NCBI RefSeq assembly: GCF_009797935.1
Contig: NZ_VOLC01000018.1
Span: 62,001 to 126,000, forward strand
Source: Lunatibacter salilacus
GTDB lineage: Bacteria > Bacteroidota > Bacteroidia > Cytophagales > Cyclobacteriaceae
DNA length: 64,000 nucleotides
Direction: 5' to 3'
A program made the translations under genes and the position numbers. Shown one piece after another: positions 50,199 through 59,040 of this stretch; within the stretch, counting starts at the first letter, position 1; every line of letters begins with the position of its first letter. Under the pieces are notes generated by a model that made no database searches, was not told the DNA's origin, and saw only the letters and a program-made list of their open reading frames with translations.

Positions 50199-51986
50199 GT
50201 GCTTAAGAAATTCGTCAAAAAATATTTCTATTATTTCTCTTACTTTTACCGGTTTCTGGGACATCGCTTGCTGATCTCCTTCGGACTAAGTATGGGGGTG
50301 GCACTGATGGACGGGCTGGGGCTGACGATGTTTCTTCCCCTGCTGCAAATGCTTGACGGCGGAGAAGGAACGGGAGAAGGATTGGGAAAGCTTAGCTTTC
50401 TGGTAGATGGTTTGGAAGCTGCGGGTATTCCCCTTACCATCCTGTCTGTTTTACTGATGATGGTGGTGTTTTTTGGAATCAAGGGGGTCTTTAAATTTGT
50501 CGAAACCTACTATAAGGTAGTGGTTCGCCAGTATTTTATCCAAAAACTCCGCTATCAAAATATAGACTTAATTGTGGGCTATAGCTACAAGTCCTTTGTA
50601 CTTTCCGATTCCGGTAAGATTCAAAACACACTCAGTGGAGAAATGGAGCGGGTAGTAGGTGCATTGTCTTTTTACTCCAACGTAGTGCAGGCCGGAGCCA
50701 TGGTTTTTGTGTATACCATTTTAGCGCTGACGGTTAATATTCAATTTACGCTGTTGGTTATGGTAGGTGGCTTGTTGTCCAACCTGCTATTTTCGCAACT
50801 GTATAAAAAAACTAAAGGCTACTCCAAAAAAATAACAAGCTTAAACCACGGTTTCCAGGGGTTACTTATCCAGAAAGTAGCTTTTTTCAAATACCTCAAA
50901 GCCACCGGATCACTCGAAACGTTCGGCAAAAAGCTAAAACACAAAATCAGTGATATTGAAAGAAGTGTAAAAAAAATCGGACTAATGGGGGCGGCTATTC
51001 ATGGCTTCCGTGAACCACTGATCGTTATTATCGTTGTTGGTGTGATTTTGATAGAAACCCAACTTCTTGGTGGTAGCCTTTCTGCCATTATCCTTAGCCT
51101 GTTGTTTTTCTACCGAGCCCTTACCTACCTAACTTCCCTGCAAACATCCTGGAACGGTCTGTTGACTTACCATGGCTCCTTGGAAAATCTAAAGGAGTTT
51201 ATAGCCGAATTAAGATCCGGTAAAGACAGGCAGGGTAAGATAAAGCTGGATCGTTTTGAAAAGGAAATGGTATTCAGCAATGTGGGTTTTTCCTACAATG
51301 AAACAGTAATATTGAATGATATCAGCTTTAATCTTCCCAAAAATCAAACCCTCGCTTTGGTGGGTGAAAGCGGTTCGGGTAAAACCAGTCTGATGAACTT
51401 GATGGCAGGCTTGGCACTTCCAGACAAAGGCGAAATACTGGTAGATGGGGTGGCCATGAGGGAACTGGACCGTAACTCTTTACAAAGGCAAATCGGGTAT
51501 ATTACCCAGGAACCTGTAATATTCAGTGATACGGTATATAACAATGTTACCTTCTGGGATGCGGATACGCCGGAAAATCGGCAGCGCTGCCAAGCTGCCC
51601 TGGAGAAGGCTGCGGTATGGGCCTTTGTCGAAGGGCTTCCCGATCAGACAAATTCCCTCTTGGGGACAAATGGCATTATGGTCAGCGGTGGTCAAAAGCA
51701 GCGTATATCCATCGCCCGTGAACTGTATAAGGAGGTGGACTTTCTGCTGATGGATGAGGCTACTTCTGCCCTGGATTCCGAAACAGAACGGGTGATCCAG
51801 GAAAACATCGAAGCCCTAAAGGGCCAATACACCATCGTTATCATAGCGCATAGATTATCCACAGTCAAAAACGCAGACCATATTCTATTGCTTCAAGCCG
51901 GGCGTATTCAGCAGGCCGGTACCTTTCAAGACCTGTTTGAGCATTCGGGGTCTTTTAAAAAAATGGTGGAATTGCAGGAGTTTTGA
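50199..51986 (+). CDS. ABC transporter, fused permease and ATPase (lipid/polysaccharide export type)
   Basis: The 595-residue protein begins at a GTG. The N-terminal half has six membrane helices (about 25-330), the C-terminal half an ATPase with Walker A GESGSGKTS (about 388-396), signature VSGGQKQR, Walker B FLLMDEATSALD and the H-loop AHRLSTV. The MsbA/PglK-like half-transporter form suggests it acts as a homodimer to flip a lipid-linked glycan or lipid. It lies at the start of the polysaccharide locus, followed by FkbM after 27 bases. Confidence 0.92.
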   Translation: MLKKFVKKYFYYFSYFYRFLGHRLLISFGLSMGVALMDGLGLTMFLPLLQMLDGGEGTGEGLGKLSFLVDGLEAAGIPLTILSVLLMMVVFFGIKGVFKFVETYYKVVVRQYFIQKLRYQNIDLIVGYSYKSFVLSDSGKIQNTLSGEMERVVGALSFYSNVVQAGAMVFVYTILALTVNIQFTLLVMVGGLLSNLLFSQLYKKTKGYSKKITSLNHGFQGLLIQKVAFFKYLKATGSLETFGKKLKHKISDIERSVKKIGLMGAAIHGFREPLIVIIVVGVILIETQLLGGSLSAIILSLLFFYRALTYLTSLQTSWNGLLTYHGSLENLKEFIAELRSGKDRQGKIKLDRFEKEMVFSNVGFSYNETVILNDISFNLPKNQTLALVGESGSGKTSLMNLMAGLALPDKGEILVDGVAMRELDRNSLQRQIGYITQEPVIFSDTVYNNVTFWDADTPENRQRCQAALEKAAVWAFVEGLPDQTNSLLGTNGIMVSGGQKQRISIARELYKEVDFLLMDEATSALDSETERVIQENIEALKGQYTIVIIAHRLSTVKNADHILLLQAGRIQQAGTFQDLFEHSGSFKKMVELQEF

Positions 51987-52013
51987 AATATTCCAATCTC
52001 AAAATATACTGAT

Positions 52014-52868
52014 TTGAACTCCCTAGTAAATTTCCTTACCTACACCCTCGCCTATGCAAGAAAAAGCGTAGGAAATCCACATTTTGGTTGGGTGGAACGC
52101 TTGGGGTTGTTTTGGTTATTGATGCAGTTGCTTGTAAAATCAAAATACCATGCAGACAAACCGGTTATCCAACGTGGTTTTGGATTTACCATGTTTGCGC
52201 CTGATCCCCAGTTATTGCTACAACTGGTGCTGGAGATTTTTGTGGATGGGATCTATTATTTCGAAAGTGAAAAAACTGCTCCCAAGATCATAGACGGCGG
52301 AGCAAATATTGGGATTAGTGTTTTGTATTTTAAATACCTGTATCCACAAGCCCATATAGTAGCTATAGAGCCAAACCCTGCCGCTTTGGTATATTTGGAA
52401 CGGAATATTAAGGAAAATAAGCTTTCCCAAATCACCCTTATTCCAGCGGCCCTATCTGCCGAATCGGGAGAAGGTAACCTGCATTATTCACCATGCATTT
52501 CCCTACTAAATGCCTCACTGATGCATGATTCGGAAGTTGACAGAGCAAAAGTATCTACCCATAAGCTCTCCGATTATCTAAGAGGAAACCAGATTGATTT
52601 GGTGAAATTGGATATAGAAGGGGCGGAGGAGCAGGTTATTGGCGAAATTGCCGATCAGGGAGAGATCCATAACGCCAAGCAGTATATTGTCGAATATCAC
52701 CCCTCCGCGGATAGTCCGTCTGGACGTATTTTACTGGAGAGCATATTTAAAGGGATAGGGTATACGCTGGATGAAAAATCACCAGACAAAGGAACTGAAT
52801 CAGCTCCAACTATTTTGAATTTCCTTTACAAGGCCCCCAGATTTCTGCCGGTTTATCATACGGGTTAG
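52014..52868 (+). CDS. FkbM family methyltransferase
   Basis: The 284-residue protein starts at a TTG; no better start is seen. A class I SAM-dependent fold is visible: IIDGGANIGISVLYFKYLYP (SAM loop), IVAIEPNPAALVYLERNI, LIPAALSAESGEGNLHY, and VDLVKLDIEGAEEQVIGEI, which match the FkbM family. Such enzymes O-methylate sugars in polysaccharides or natural products. It directly follows the exporter and belongs to the surface-sugar cluster. Acceptor unknown. Confidence 0.88.
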   Translation: MNSLVNFLTYTLAYARKSVGNPHFGWVERLGLFWLLMQLLVKSKYHADKPVIQRGFGFTMFAPDPQLLLQLVLEIFVDGIYYFESEKTAPKIIDGGANIGISVLYFKYLYPQAHIVAIEPNPAALVYLERNIKENKLSQITLIPAALSAESGEGNLHYSPCISLLNASLMHDSEVDRAKVSTHKLSDYLRGNQIDLVKLDIEGAEEQVIGEIADQGEIHNAKQYIVEYHPSADSPSGRILLESIFKGIGYTLDEKSPDKGTESAPTILNFLYKAPRFLPVYHTG

Positions 52869-52969
52869 TTCTTCCTTAGCTTACCCTAATGTTTCCCTTT
52901 CTGACGACCTGTTATCGAATATTGAAATAGTAAAGTTTTGTATAGCAGAATATTGCACTAAAAATCATC

Positions 52970-53761
52970 TTGGTTAGTAGCATCGAATCGTCTAATAATA
53001 TAAAATCGAATTCCTTTAGTCACTCGGCAGGAAGATGGGCTTGGTCTTTCTTAATGATTGTTACAATTACTGGTTGTGAAAATGGGGAAGTTAATACTCC
53101 AACGATCTGCTTATCATTTGACGACAATTATGTCAATGAATGGGTTGAGCTTTTGCCCTTGTTAGATGAGTATGATGCTAAAGTTACGTTCTTTGTATGT
53201 CGGTTGGGAGAGTATTCGGACAGAGAAAAAGACAGTCTCCGCAAATTAATTGATCATGGGCATGAGATTGGCGCACATGGAGAAATGCATGTTTCCGTAA
53301 ACCAGTATATTAAATCTCATGGAATATTTAGCTACCTCCGAAATGAAATACAAAGCAATGTAGATCAAATCAAGCAATATGGGGTAACTCCCCGCTTTTT
53401 TGCCTTGCCTTATGGAGAGCATAATAAAATGGTAAATTTACTGCTTTGGTTTAAATTTGAAGGAATAAGGGACGTAATCCCCACAAGTTCTTATGAAAAT
53501 GCCCTAATCGATTCGTCAATTAATAAATGGATCTCAAGGTTTTGGGTTGGTTCGTTGGAACTAGATAATGGTAACTTCAATACTATACCTTGGAAAAATA
53601 TTGTAAAGAATGTTACGGACAATGAAACTCGGTTTTTAGTTCATCTACACAAAGTAGGGGATGGAGATGCTTATGAATTGTCTGAGGAGCGATTCCGGCT
53701 ATTATTACAATGGGGAAAAGATAATGGATTTAAGTTTTCGCGGTTTGGGGATGTTTTTTAA
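52970..53761 (+). CDS. Polysaccharide deacetylase family protein, putative lipoprotein
   Basis: The 263-residue protein has a short hydrophobic segment ending in a lipobox-like I-T-G-C36 (residues 24-36) and then a NodB-type domain: ICLSFDDNY with the catalytic/metal aspartates, VTFFVCRLGEY, and DHGHEIGAHGEMH where a metal-binding H-x3-H is expected. It would deacetylate an amino sugar outside the cytoplasm. The start is a TTG; an alternative is not obvious. Sequence and flanks are AT-rich compared with core genes, as in much of this locus. Confidence 0.8.
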   Translation: MVSSIESSNNIKSNSFSHSAGRWAWSFLMIVTITGCENGEVNTPTICLSFDDNYVNEWVELLPLLDEYDAKVTFFVCRLGEYSDREKDSLRKLIDHGHEIGAHGEMHVSVNQYIKSHGIFSYLRNEIQSNVDQIKQYGVTPRFFALPYGEHNKMVNLLLWFKFEGIRDVIPTSSYENALIDSSINKWISRFWVGSLELDNGNFNTIPWKNIVKNVTDNETRFLVHLHKVGDGDAYELSEERFRLLLQWGKDNGFKFSRFGDVF

Positions 53762-53878
53762 TCTAGATTCTGAGCGTATGTTCACTTTCTGTTGACTGGG
53801 ATGGGAGATTTTTACTTCCGATTTTGCAATTAGTGTTTTCGTGGACGGGGTCTGAACTCTCAATGATAATCAGGAAAA

Positions 53879-54808
53879 ATGTCTGTGGGAAGTAAACGTT
53901 CGGTCATTTCGCGTGAAAGATTGGAGGAATTATCCCAACCCAACATAGTTTATGTCATAACCTGCTTTCAACGAGATTTTTTCTGTGATGGGCACTTCGA
54001 TGGAAACTGTTGGAGAGGTTTTTTTTCACTTTATCTTCAAGTCGCATATGGAATTTATTTTGCAAAGAAAAATGGACTTCCGCATAAAGTGGATTTTGGT
54101 AACTTAGATTATTTTTATAGCGATGAGACCAAATTTGAAGGTAACAGAAACTTCTGGGAATATTATTTCGAGATAGACCCCCCGAATTCTTCTTTACGGG
54201 AAGTAATTAATTCCAAATATGAAAACTATCCTTTGCGGATTTGGGACAGGAAATTTTTTAAAAAATTTCACATTGCGGTTTCTTTGGATTTTCGACTTAG
54301 GGACGAAATTAGTAAAGCAATTCAAAATGCCACTATTCAGTTCAGCGGAAATACCATTTTAGGTATTCATGTTCGAAGAACAGATCATTATCAGGAAATT
54401 GCACCGGTGAAGTTATCTTCCTTATATAAGTTGATTAACCGGAGAGTGAACGCATTCGACAAGCTATTTGTAGCAACGGACGACGAGGAAGTTCTTAAAA
54501 CCCTTAAGAAAGCTTACAAGGAAAAGGTAATATATCACTCATCTCTTAGGTCATCTGGAAAAGCACCTATACACGGAGTTCAAAATAAAGCCAATGGATA
54601 TTTGTTGGGAAAAGAGGCCTTAATTGACTGCCACAGTCTTGCCCTATGTGATGAACTTATACTCTCTCCTTCAAATTTATCGTACTGTGCTTTGATAATA
54701 AATCCTAATATCCCCTTTAGAATCGCTGAAAGCTGGGAATCTAAGGTCGACAGGTGGAAAACCCTGGCGGCTTATTATTTAAATGAATGGGGTTTAAGGA
54801 AATGGTAA
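53879..54808 (+). CDS. Fucosyltransferase-like glycosyltransferase
   Basis: The 309-residue protein has no signal or membrane segment. The motif I-L-G-I-H-V-R-R-T-D-H near residue 160-170 is the GDP-binding R-R-T-D pattern of alpha-1,6/O-fucosyltransferase-like enzymes (NodZ/FUT8 type), followed by KLFVATDDEEVL and ALIDCHSLALCDELILSPSNLSY, which fit the second half of that fold. Acceptor and even the donor sugar are uncertain. It is 4 bases before the next frame's TTG, consistent with co-transcription. Confidence 0.75.
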   Translation: MSVGSKRSVISRERLEELSQPNIVYVITCFQRDFFCDGHFDGNCWRGFFSLYLQVAYGIYFAKKNGLPHKVDFGNLDYFYSDETKFEGNRNFWEYYFEIDPPNSSLREVINSKYENYPLRIWDRKFFKKFHIAVSLDFRLRDEISKAIQNATIQFSGNTILGIHVRRTDHYQEIAPVKLSSLYKLINRRVNAFDKLFVATDDEEVLKTLKKAYKEKVIYHSSLRSSGKAPIHGVQNKANGYLLGKEALIDCHSLALCDELILSPSNLSYCALIINPNIPFRIAESWESKVDRWKTLAAYYLNEWGLRKW

Positions 54809-54836
54809 TATATTGATCCCAATAAAACCAAACGTA

Positions 54837-56048
54837 ATGCAACAGATTGGTTGCCATTCCTGTGACAATCAGGAGGTAACTATTAAAGGTATATTTTTTC
54901 AAGGGATTCACATTTTAGCTGAATGTCGGTGTTCAAGTTGTAATTTCGAATTCTTGCATACAATGCCAACTGGTCATGCATTGCAGTTTCCAATTGCACT
55001 CTCACTTCCTGATAGACGGGTGATTAATCTAACACCAGCCAACAAATGGCTAGTATTACCTTTACAGGAAAGTTTTAACAGTAGAAAAACTGTTTCTATA
55101 AAAATAAAACAAAATCGGGTCGTCCAGAGTGACCCTATTCTGTTGAATTGCCTCGACACTTGCTTTGGACATCTATACTCCAAACTATGGAATGCACAGA
55201 CACTTGTAAAGTGGTGCCCGCAAAATGATATCATTGTACTACTTCCAGCCAAATATGCATGGATGGTGCCCAATGAAGTTTCAGAGATATGGATGGTGGA
55301 TGTATCCCTTTTAAATTGCCAGTTCTTTCTGGACGGCTTGGATGAATGGATAAAAAAACAAATGGAAAGATTTGAGAAGGTGCTTTTGAGTCAGGCCTAT
55401 ATACATCTAGATCATCATGCCTATGTAGATTTAGAGCAAATTGTGGGTCAAAAGCGGTTTGATTTAAATCAGTTTCAGCTATTGCCATTAAGAATTACCT
55501 TTATACTGAGAGAAGACCGATTTTGGCACAACAGTCTTATAATGGATTTTCTTTATAAACTATCCGTAAAGTATAAACTGCAACATATTATCAAACCATT
55601 GTTTCTATGGAGACAGAAGCACTTAGTTCATAAGACCATCAAGAACATACAAAATTTGCTGCCGGAAGTTCAGTTTTATGCGACGGGACTTGGAAACAGT
55701 TTGTCATATGCTAAATCACTCAAAGACCTACGGGTGTCGGAAATTAATCTAGAAACAGAAAGGATCTGGAATGCAGTATATGCCCAGTCCCACCTGGTAA
55801 TTGGCGTCCACGGTTCCCACATGCTAATTCCCACAAGCCTTGCAGCTGGATTTATAAATTTACTTCCTCGTTATAAAATAGACCATATCGTGGAAGATTC
55901 GGTTTTGCCTTATACCAATCGCATGTTACAGTTTATGGGGCGGTTTTTGGATGAGTTTTCGACTAGTTCACTGATATCAAATCATGTTGTCAGTTTAATG
56001 AAAACATTTCCGGCTGTTTTTGAAAATACAAATAGGATTCCCGAATGA
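54837..56048 (+). CDS. Unknown protein of the polysaccharide locus, possible glycosyltransferase
   Basis: From the ATG at 54837 it has 403 residues (a TTG at 54813 would add eight). The N-terminus has four cysteines in zinc-ribbon spacing (CHSCDN, CRCSSC). The middle is unlike anything I recognise. The C-terminal segment AQSHLVIGVHGSHMLIPTSLAAGFINLLPRYK (about residues 325-355) resembles the G-x-H-G-S-x-x-x-N-x-x region of GT61-like and other GT-B transferases. A glycosyltransferase role is inferred from this segment and from position between other transferases. Base composition is AT-rich. Confidence 0.7.
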   Translation: MQQIGCHSCDNQEVTIKGIFFQGIHILAECRCSSCNFEFLHTMPTGHALQFPIALSLPDRRVINLTPANKWLVLPLQESFNSRKTVSIKIKQNRVVQSDPILLNCLDTCFGHLYSKLWNAQTLVKWCPQNDIIVLLPAKYAWMVPNEVSEIWMVDVSLLNCQFFLDGLDEWIKKQMERFEKVLLSQAYIHLDHHAYVDLEQIVGQKRFDLNQFQLLPLRITFILREDRFWHNSLIMDFLYKLSVKYKLQHIIKPLFLWRQKHLVHKTIKNIQNLLPEVQFYATGLGNSLSYAKSLKDLRVSEINLETERIWNAVYAQSHLVIGVHGSHMLIPTSLAAGFINLLPRYKIDHIVEDSVLPYTNRMLQFMGRFLDEFSTSSLISNHVVSLMKTFPAVFENTNRIPE

Positions 56049-56453
56049 GAGAATTTAAAATAATGCGATTTTTAAAAATTGAAGTTTATGGTTAATAATA
56101 CTAAAAAGTTAACGGACCCGAATTAAATTTATGGGTAACTTTTTTGATTCTTTTTGTATCAAGACAAAATGAACATGAAGTAAAACAAGGTGTTGGAATA
56201 AAGGATTGAATGGGATTCGACAGAAACAAAGGAAGAATGACGAACCATTCTCAACAACCATTATGGGATTGCTTCGGCTTAATATCGCTTCATTCTCCGA
56301 AAGTCTATTGAAAACAGCAGATTACATAACAAAAGATCATCAGCCATCCCCAAGGCTCGCAATGACGGGACGATTTTGACAAGGAACCGCAAAGCAATCT
56401 CAACACCCACCGATCTCCAATCCTCGCAACGGCAGGATGTTGGACCAACCATA
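56049..56453. other. Spacer with a decayed dispersed repeat
   Basis: No gene is seen. 56265-56370 is bounded by GGGATTGCTTCGG and CTCGCAATGACGGG, which pair in part and resemble the dispersed GATTGCTTCG...CGCAATGACG repeats of Bacteroidota. 56401-56450 is open in the next gene's frame but lacks family features. Confidence 0.45.
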
Positions 56454-57632
56454 ATGTGGAAAAACACCATATACAAACACCCTATCATCCTCCTTTCCCT
56501 GCTATTTATAGCAGTAAACGCCGCACTATATACCAAACTGGGCGTGGTGGTGGACTCAGATACGGAGCGGTTCCTGCAGTATGCCGAGGAAATAAAAACA
56601 AATGGTGTGTTTTTCAAACCTCACGACTTCTGGTATATCGGCTATGCCCTATTTATCCTGGCGGCGAACTCCATTTGGGAATCATTGATGGCCGTCGTCC
56701 TCGCTCAGGCTACCGTTTCCTATCTAGCCCTAATGGCGATTTACCATACCGCACTAAAGCTATATCGGAGTCAAGCACCCGCTATACTTAGTGGTCTGCT
56801 CTTTCTCGGCTTTTTCAAGATTTCGTACTGGAACTTCTGGATCTATGCCGAATCCCTACTTATCAGCCTTACCTGCATTTCCTTTTATTTGGTCGTAAGG
56901 TGGCAGCAGGGAGAGCGATCAATTCCCTTCACCATGCTAGCGGTGCTTGTCATAGGTTATACGTTCTTTGTCAAGCCTACCGGAGTTGCCTTCTTAGCTG
57001 GAATAGTTGCCATGATAATACCCTATGTATGGAATACATTAAAGCATCCCTTTTCCCGAACCACGGGATTTACTGTTATCTTCCTACTCTTTTTTTACCT
57101 GCTCAACCAAATGCTGGCTACGTTCGGCTTTATTAGGGATTATGCCACAGGGGAGATCGTCTACAACATTACTAAAATGGCACACATGGACTACGCCAAA
57201 TGGCTGATGGTGACTCCGCCCAAAAACCTTTACCTACCTGATGAAAACGAGGCAGCACTGCTAAAAGCCGCCAAGCTTGTTCTGGGCAACCCCATTTACG
57301 CTCTTCAGTTGTTTTCGCTGAAGGCTTTCTACTTTCTTGGCTATATACGACCCTATTATTCAGCAGTACATAACCTGGCGGCATTAAGTATATTGCTACC
57401 CTGCTATATCGCCTTTACGAAAACCCTTGGGACTGAGAAAATCGCGCTTTCTTTGCGTCTATTTGCCGGATCCTTTGTTTTGGTGAGTCTGCTTAGTTGC
57501 GCAATGCTCACGGTGGACTGGGATAGCCGATTTCTAATGGTGGTGCTGCCTATTGTGTTTTTGTTTGCTTTAGGCACCCTCGTGAACTGGCTGCCAAGCC
57601 GCATACTACTTAAACTTGAAAAACGAGTCTAG
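56454..57632 (+). CDS. Membrane glycosyltransferase, GT39/ArnT-like
   Basis: From the ATG at 56454 it has 392 residues and about nine membrane helices, the first at residues 9-27 (PIILLSLLFIAVNAALYTK). VVVDSDTERFLQYAEEI after the first helix fits the acidic first loop of dolichyl-phosphate-mannose or ArnT-type transferases that use lipid-linked donors. A TTG at 56376 would add 26 residues derived from a repeat and is rejected. The 3' end overlaps the FAD oxidoreductase start by 17 bases. Confidence 0.75.
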   Translation: MWKNTIYKHPIILLSLLFIAVNAALYTKLGVVVDSDTERFLQYAEEIKTNGVFFKPHDFWYIGYALFILAANSIWESLMAVVLAQATVSYLALMAIYHTALKLYRSQAPAILSGLLFLGFFKISYWNFWIYAESLLISLTCISFYLVVRWQQGERSIPFTMLAVLVIGYTFFVKPTGVAFLAGIVAMIIPYVWNTLKHPFSRTTGFTVIFLLFFYLLNQMLATFGFIRDYATGEIVYNITKMAHMDYAKWLMVTPPKNLYLPDENEAALLKAAKLVLGNPIYALQLFSLKAFYFLGYIRPYYSAVHNLAALSILLPCYIAFTKTLGTEKIALSLRLFAGSFVLVSLLSCAMLTVDWDSRFLMVVLPIVFLFALGTLVNWLPSRILLKLEKRV

Positions 57633-59040
57633 CCCTATCGGAATTATCGGTGCCGGACCGGCCGGACTGACGGCAGCCTACGAATTGGCCAAGCGCGGAT
57701 ATCCAGTGGATATCTACGAGGCAGATAGCGAAGTGGGAGGCATGTCCAAAACCATATCCCTATGGGGGCAGCGCGTGGATTTGGGCCCACATAGGTTCTT
57801 TTCAAAAGACCCAAGGATCAATCGGCTATGGCTGGAAGTTGTGAAAGGGGACTTTAGAACAGTGAACCGGCTCACCCGTGTACACTACAAAGGCAGGTTC
57901 TTCCATTATCCTCTCAAACCTTGGGAAACCTTCCGCAAACTGGGCATACGCGACGGAACGAGATCTATCCTTTCCTACCTGCAGCAACAGGTACGTCCAA
58001 CAAAAGAGGATGACTCGTTTGAAGACTGGGTAGTAAACCGCTTCGGATATGTGCTGTACGAAAAGTTTTTCAAGACCTACAGCGAAAAGCTTTGGGGCAT
58101 ATCCGGCAAAGAGCTCGACAAAGATTTTGCCGCCCAGCGCATCAAAAAACTTACCTTTTTCCAAGCTGTTTGGCAGGGGTTGTGGGGCAAACCCTCGAAT
58201 CACAACTCACTCGTAGAAACGTTTTTATACCCAATAGAGGGCACGGGGATAGTATATAGACGAATGGCGGACTTTGTACGTGCCAATAACGGCCGCGTAT
58301 ATTTAAACACTCCCGTGAACCGCCTGCACACTGGATCAGAAAACGGCATAGGTATAGAGGCCGAAGGGCATCCCATACGTCATTATCGACAGATCATTTC
58401 CACTATGCCACTTACCAAGCTTGTGGAACAGCTCCCTCTCCTCAACCCTACAGCTATAGAGGCGGCCAAAAAGTTATCTTTTCGTAACACATTGTTGGTG
58501 TATTTGCAGGTAAACAACAAGGACCTATTCCCCGACAATTGGATATATGTGCACGATGAGCGCCTAAGAGTTGGCAGAATCACCAATTTTTCGAATTGGG
58601 CACCTGAGCTCTGTTGCGGAAAAGAAGAAACTATATTGTGCCTGGAATACTGGACGGATCCGTCCGGAGAGCTATGGAAAATGCCGGATACTGACCTGAT
58701 CGAGCTGGCTAAAAAAGAAATAGTCCAAGCGGGGTTGGCCAATGTGGAAGATGTACAAGCAGGTAAAGTAATCAAGGTACCCCGGTGCTACCCGGTATAC
58801 CGAATGGGATATAAAAAACAGGTGGATATTATTGCTAAGGCTTTGGAAGAGTATCCCAACCTGCTTGCCATCGGAAGATATGGCTCATTCAAATACAACA
58901 ATCAAGATCACAGTATGCTTATGGGCATATTGTCTTCCGAGAATATTTCTGGGAAACGAAGACATAATCTCTGGCAGGTAAATACAGACTACGGCGTATA
59001 TCAGGAACACCATCAAACGCATGAAATCTCTGAAAATTAA
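57616..59040 (+). CDS. FAD-dependent oxidoreductase, amine oxidase/UDP-galactopyranose mutase-like
   Basis: The 474-residue protein starts at a TTG inside the preceding gene. The dinucleotide fold is clear: IGIIGAGPAGLTAAYELAKRG, then VDIYEADSEVGGMSKT and RVDLGPHRFFSKDP, and the C-terminal FAD segment NLLAIGRYGSFKYNNQDHSM. This combination is found in FAD enzymes of polysaccharide loci related to UDP-galactopyranose mutase and protoporphyrinogen oxidase. The substrate may be a nucleotide sugar or lipid-linked sugar. It sits between two membrane transferases with overlaps of 17 and 20 bases, suggesting a joint function. Confidence 0.85.
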   Translation: MKNESSPIGIIGAGPAGLTAAYELAKRGYPVDIYEADSEVGGMSKTISLWGQRVDLGPHRFFSKDPRINRLWLEVVKGDFRTVNRLTRVHYKGRFFHYPLKPWETFRKLGIRDGTRSILSYLQQQVRPTKEDDSFEDWVVNRFGYVLYEKFFKTYSEKLWGISGKELDKDFAAQRIKKLTFFQAVWQGLWGKPSNHNSLVETFLYPIEGTGIVYRRMADFVRANNGRVYLNTPVNRLHTGSENGIGIEAEGHPIRHYRQIISTMPLTKLVEQLPLLNPTAIEAAKKLSFRNTLLVYLQVNNKDLFPDNWIYVHDERLRVGRITNFSNWAPELCCGKEETILCLEYWTDPSGELWKMPDTDLIELAKKEIVQAGLANVEDVQAGKVIKVPRCYPVYRMGYKKQVDIIAKALEEYPNLLAIGRYGSFKYNNQDHSMLMGILSSENISGKRRHNLWQVNTDYGVYQEHHQTHEISEN

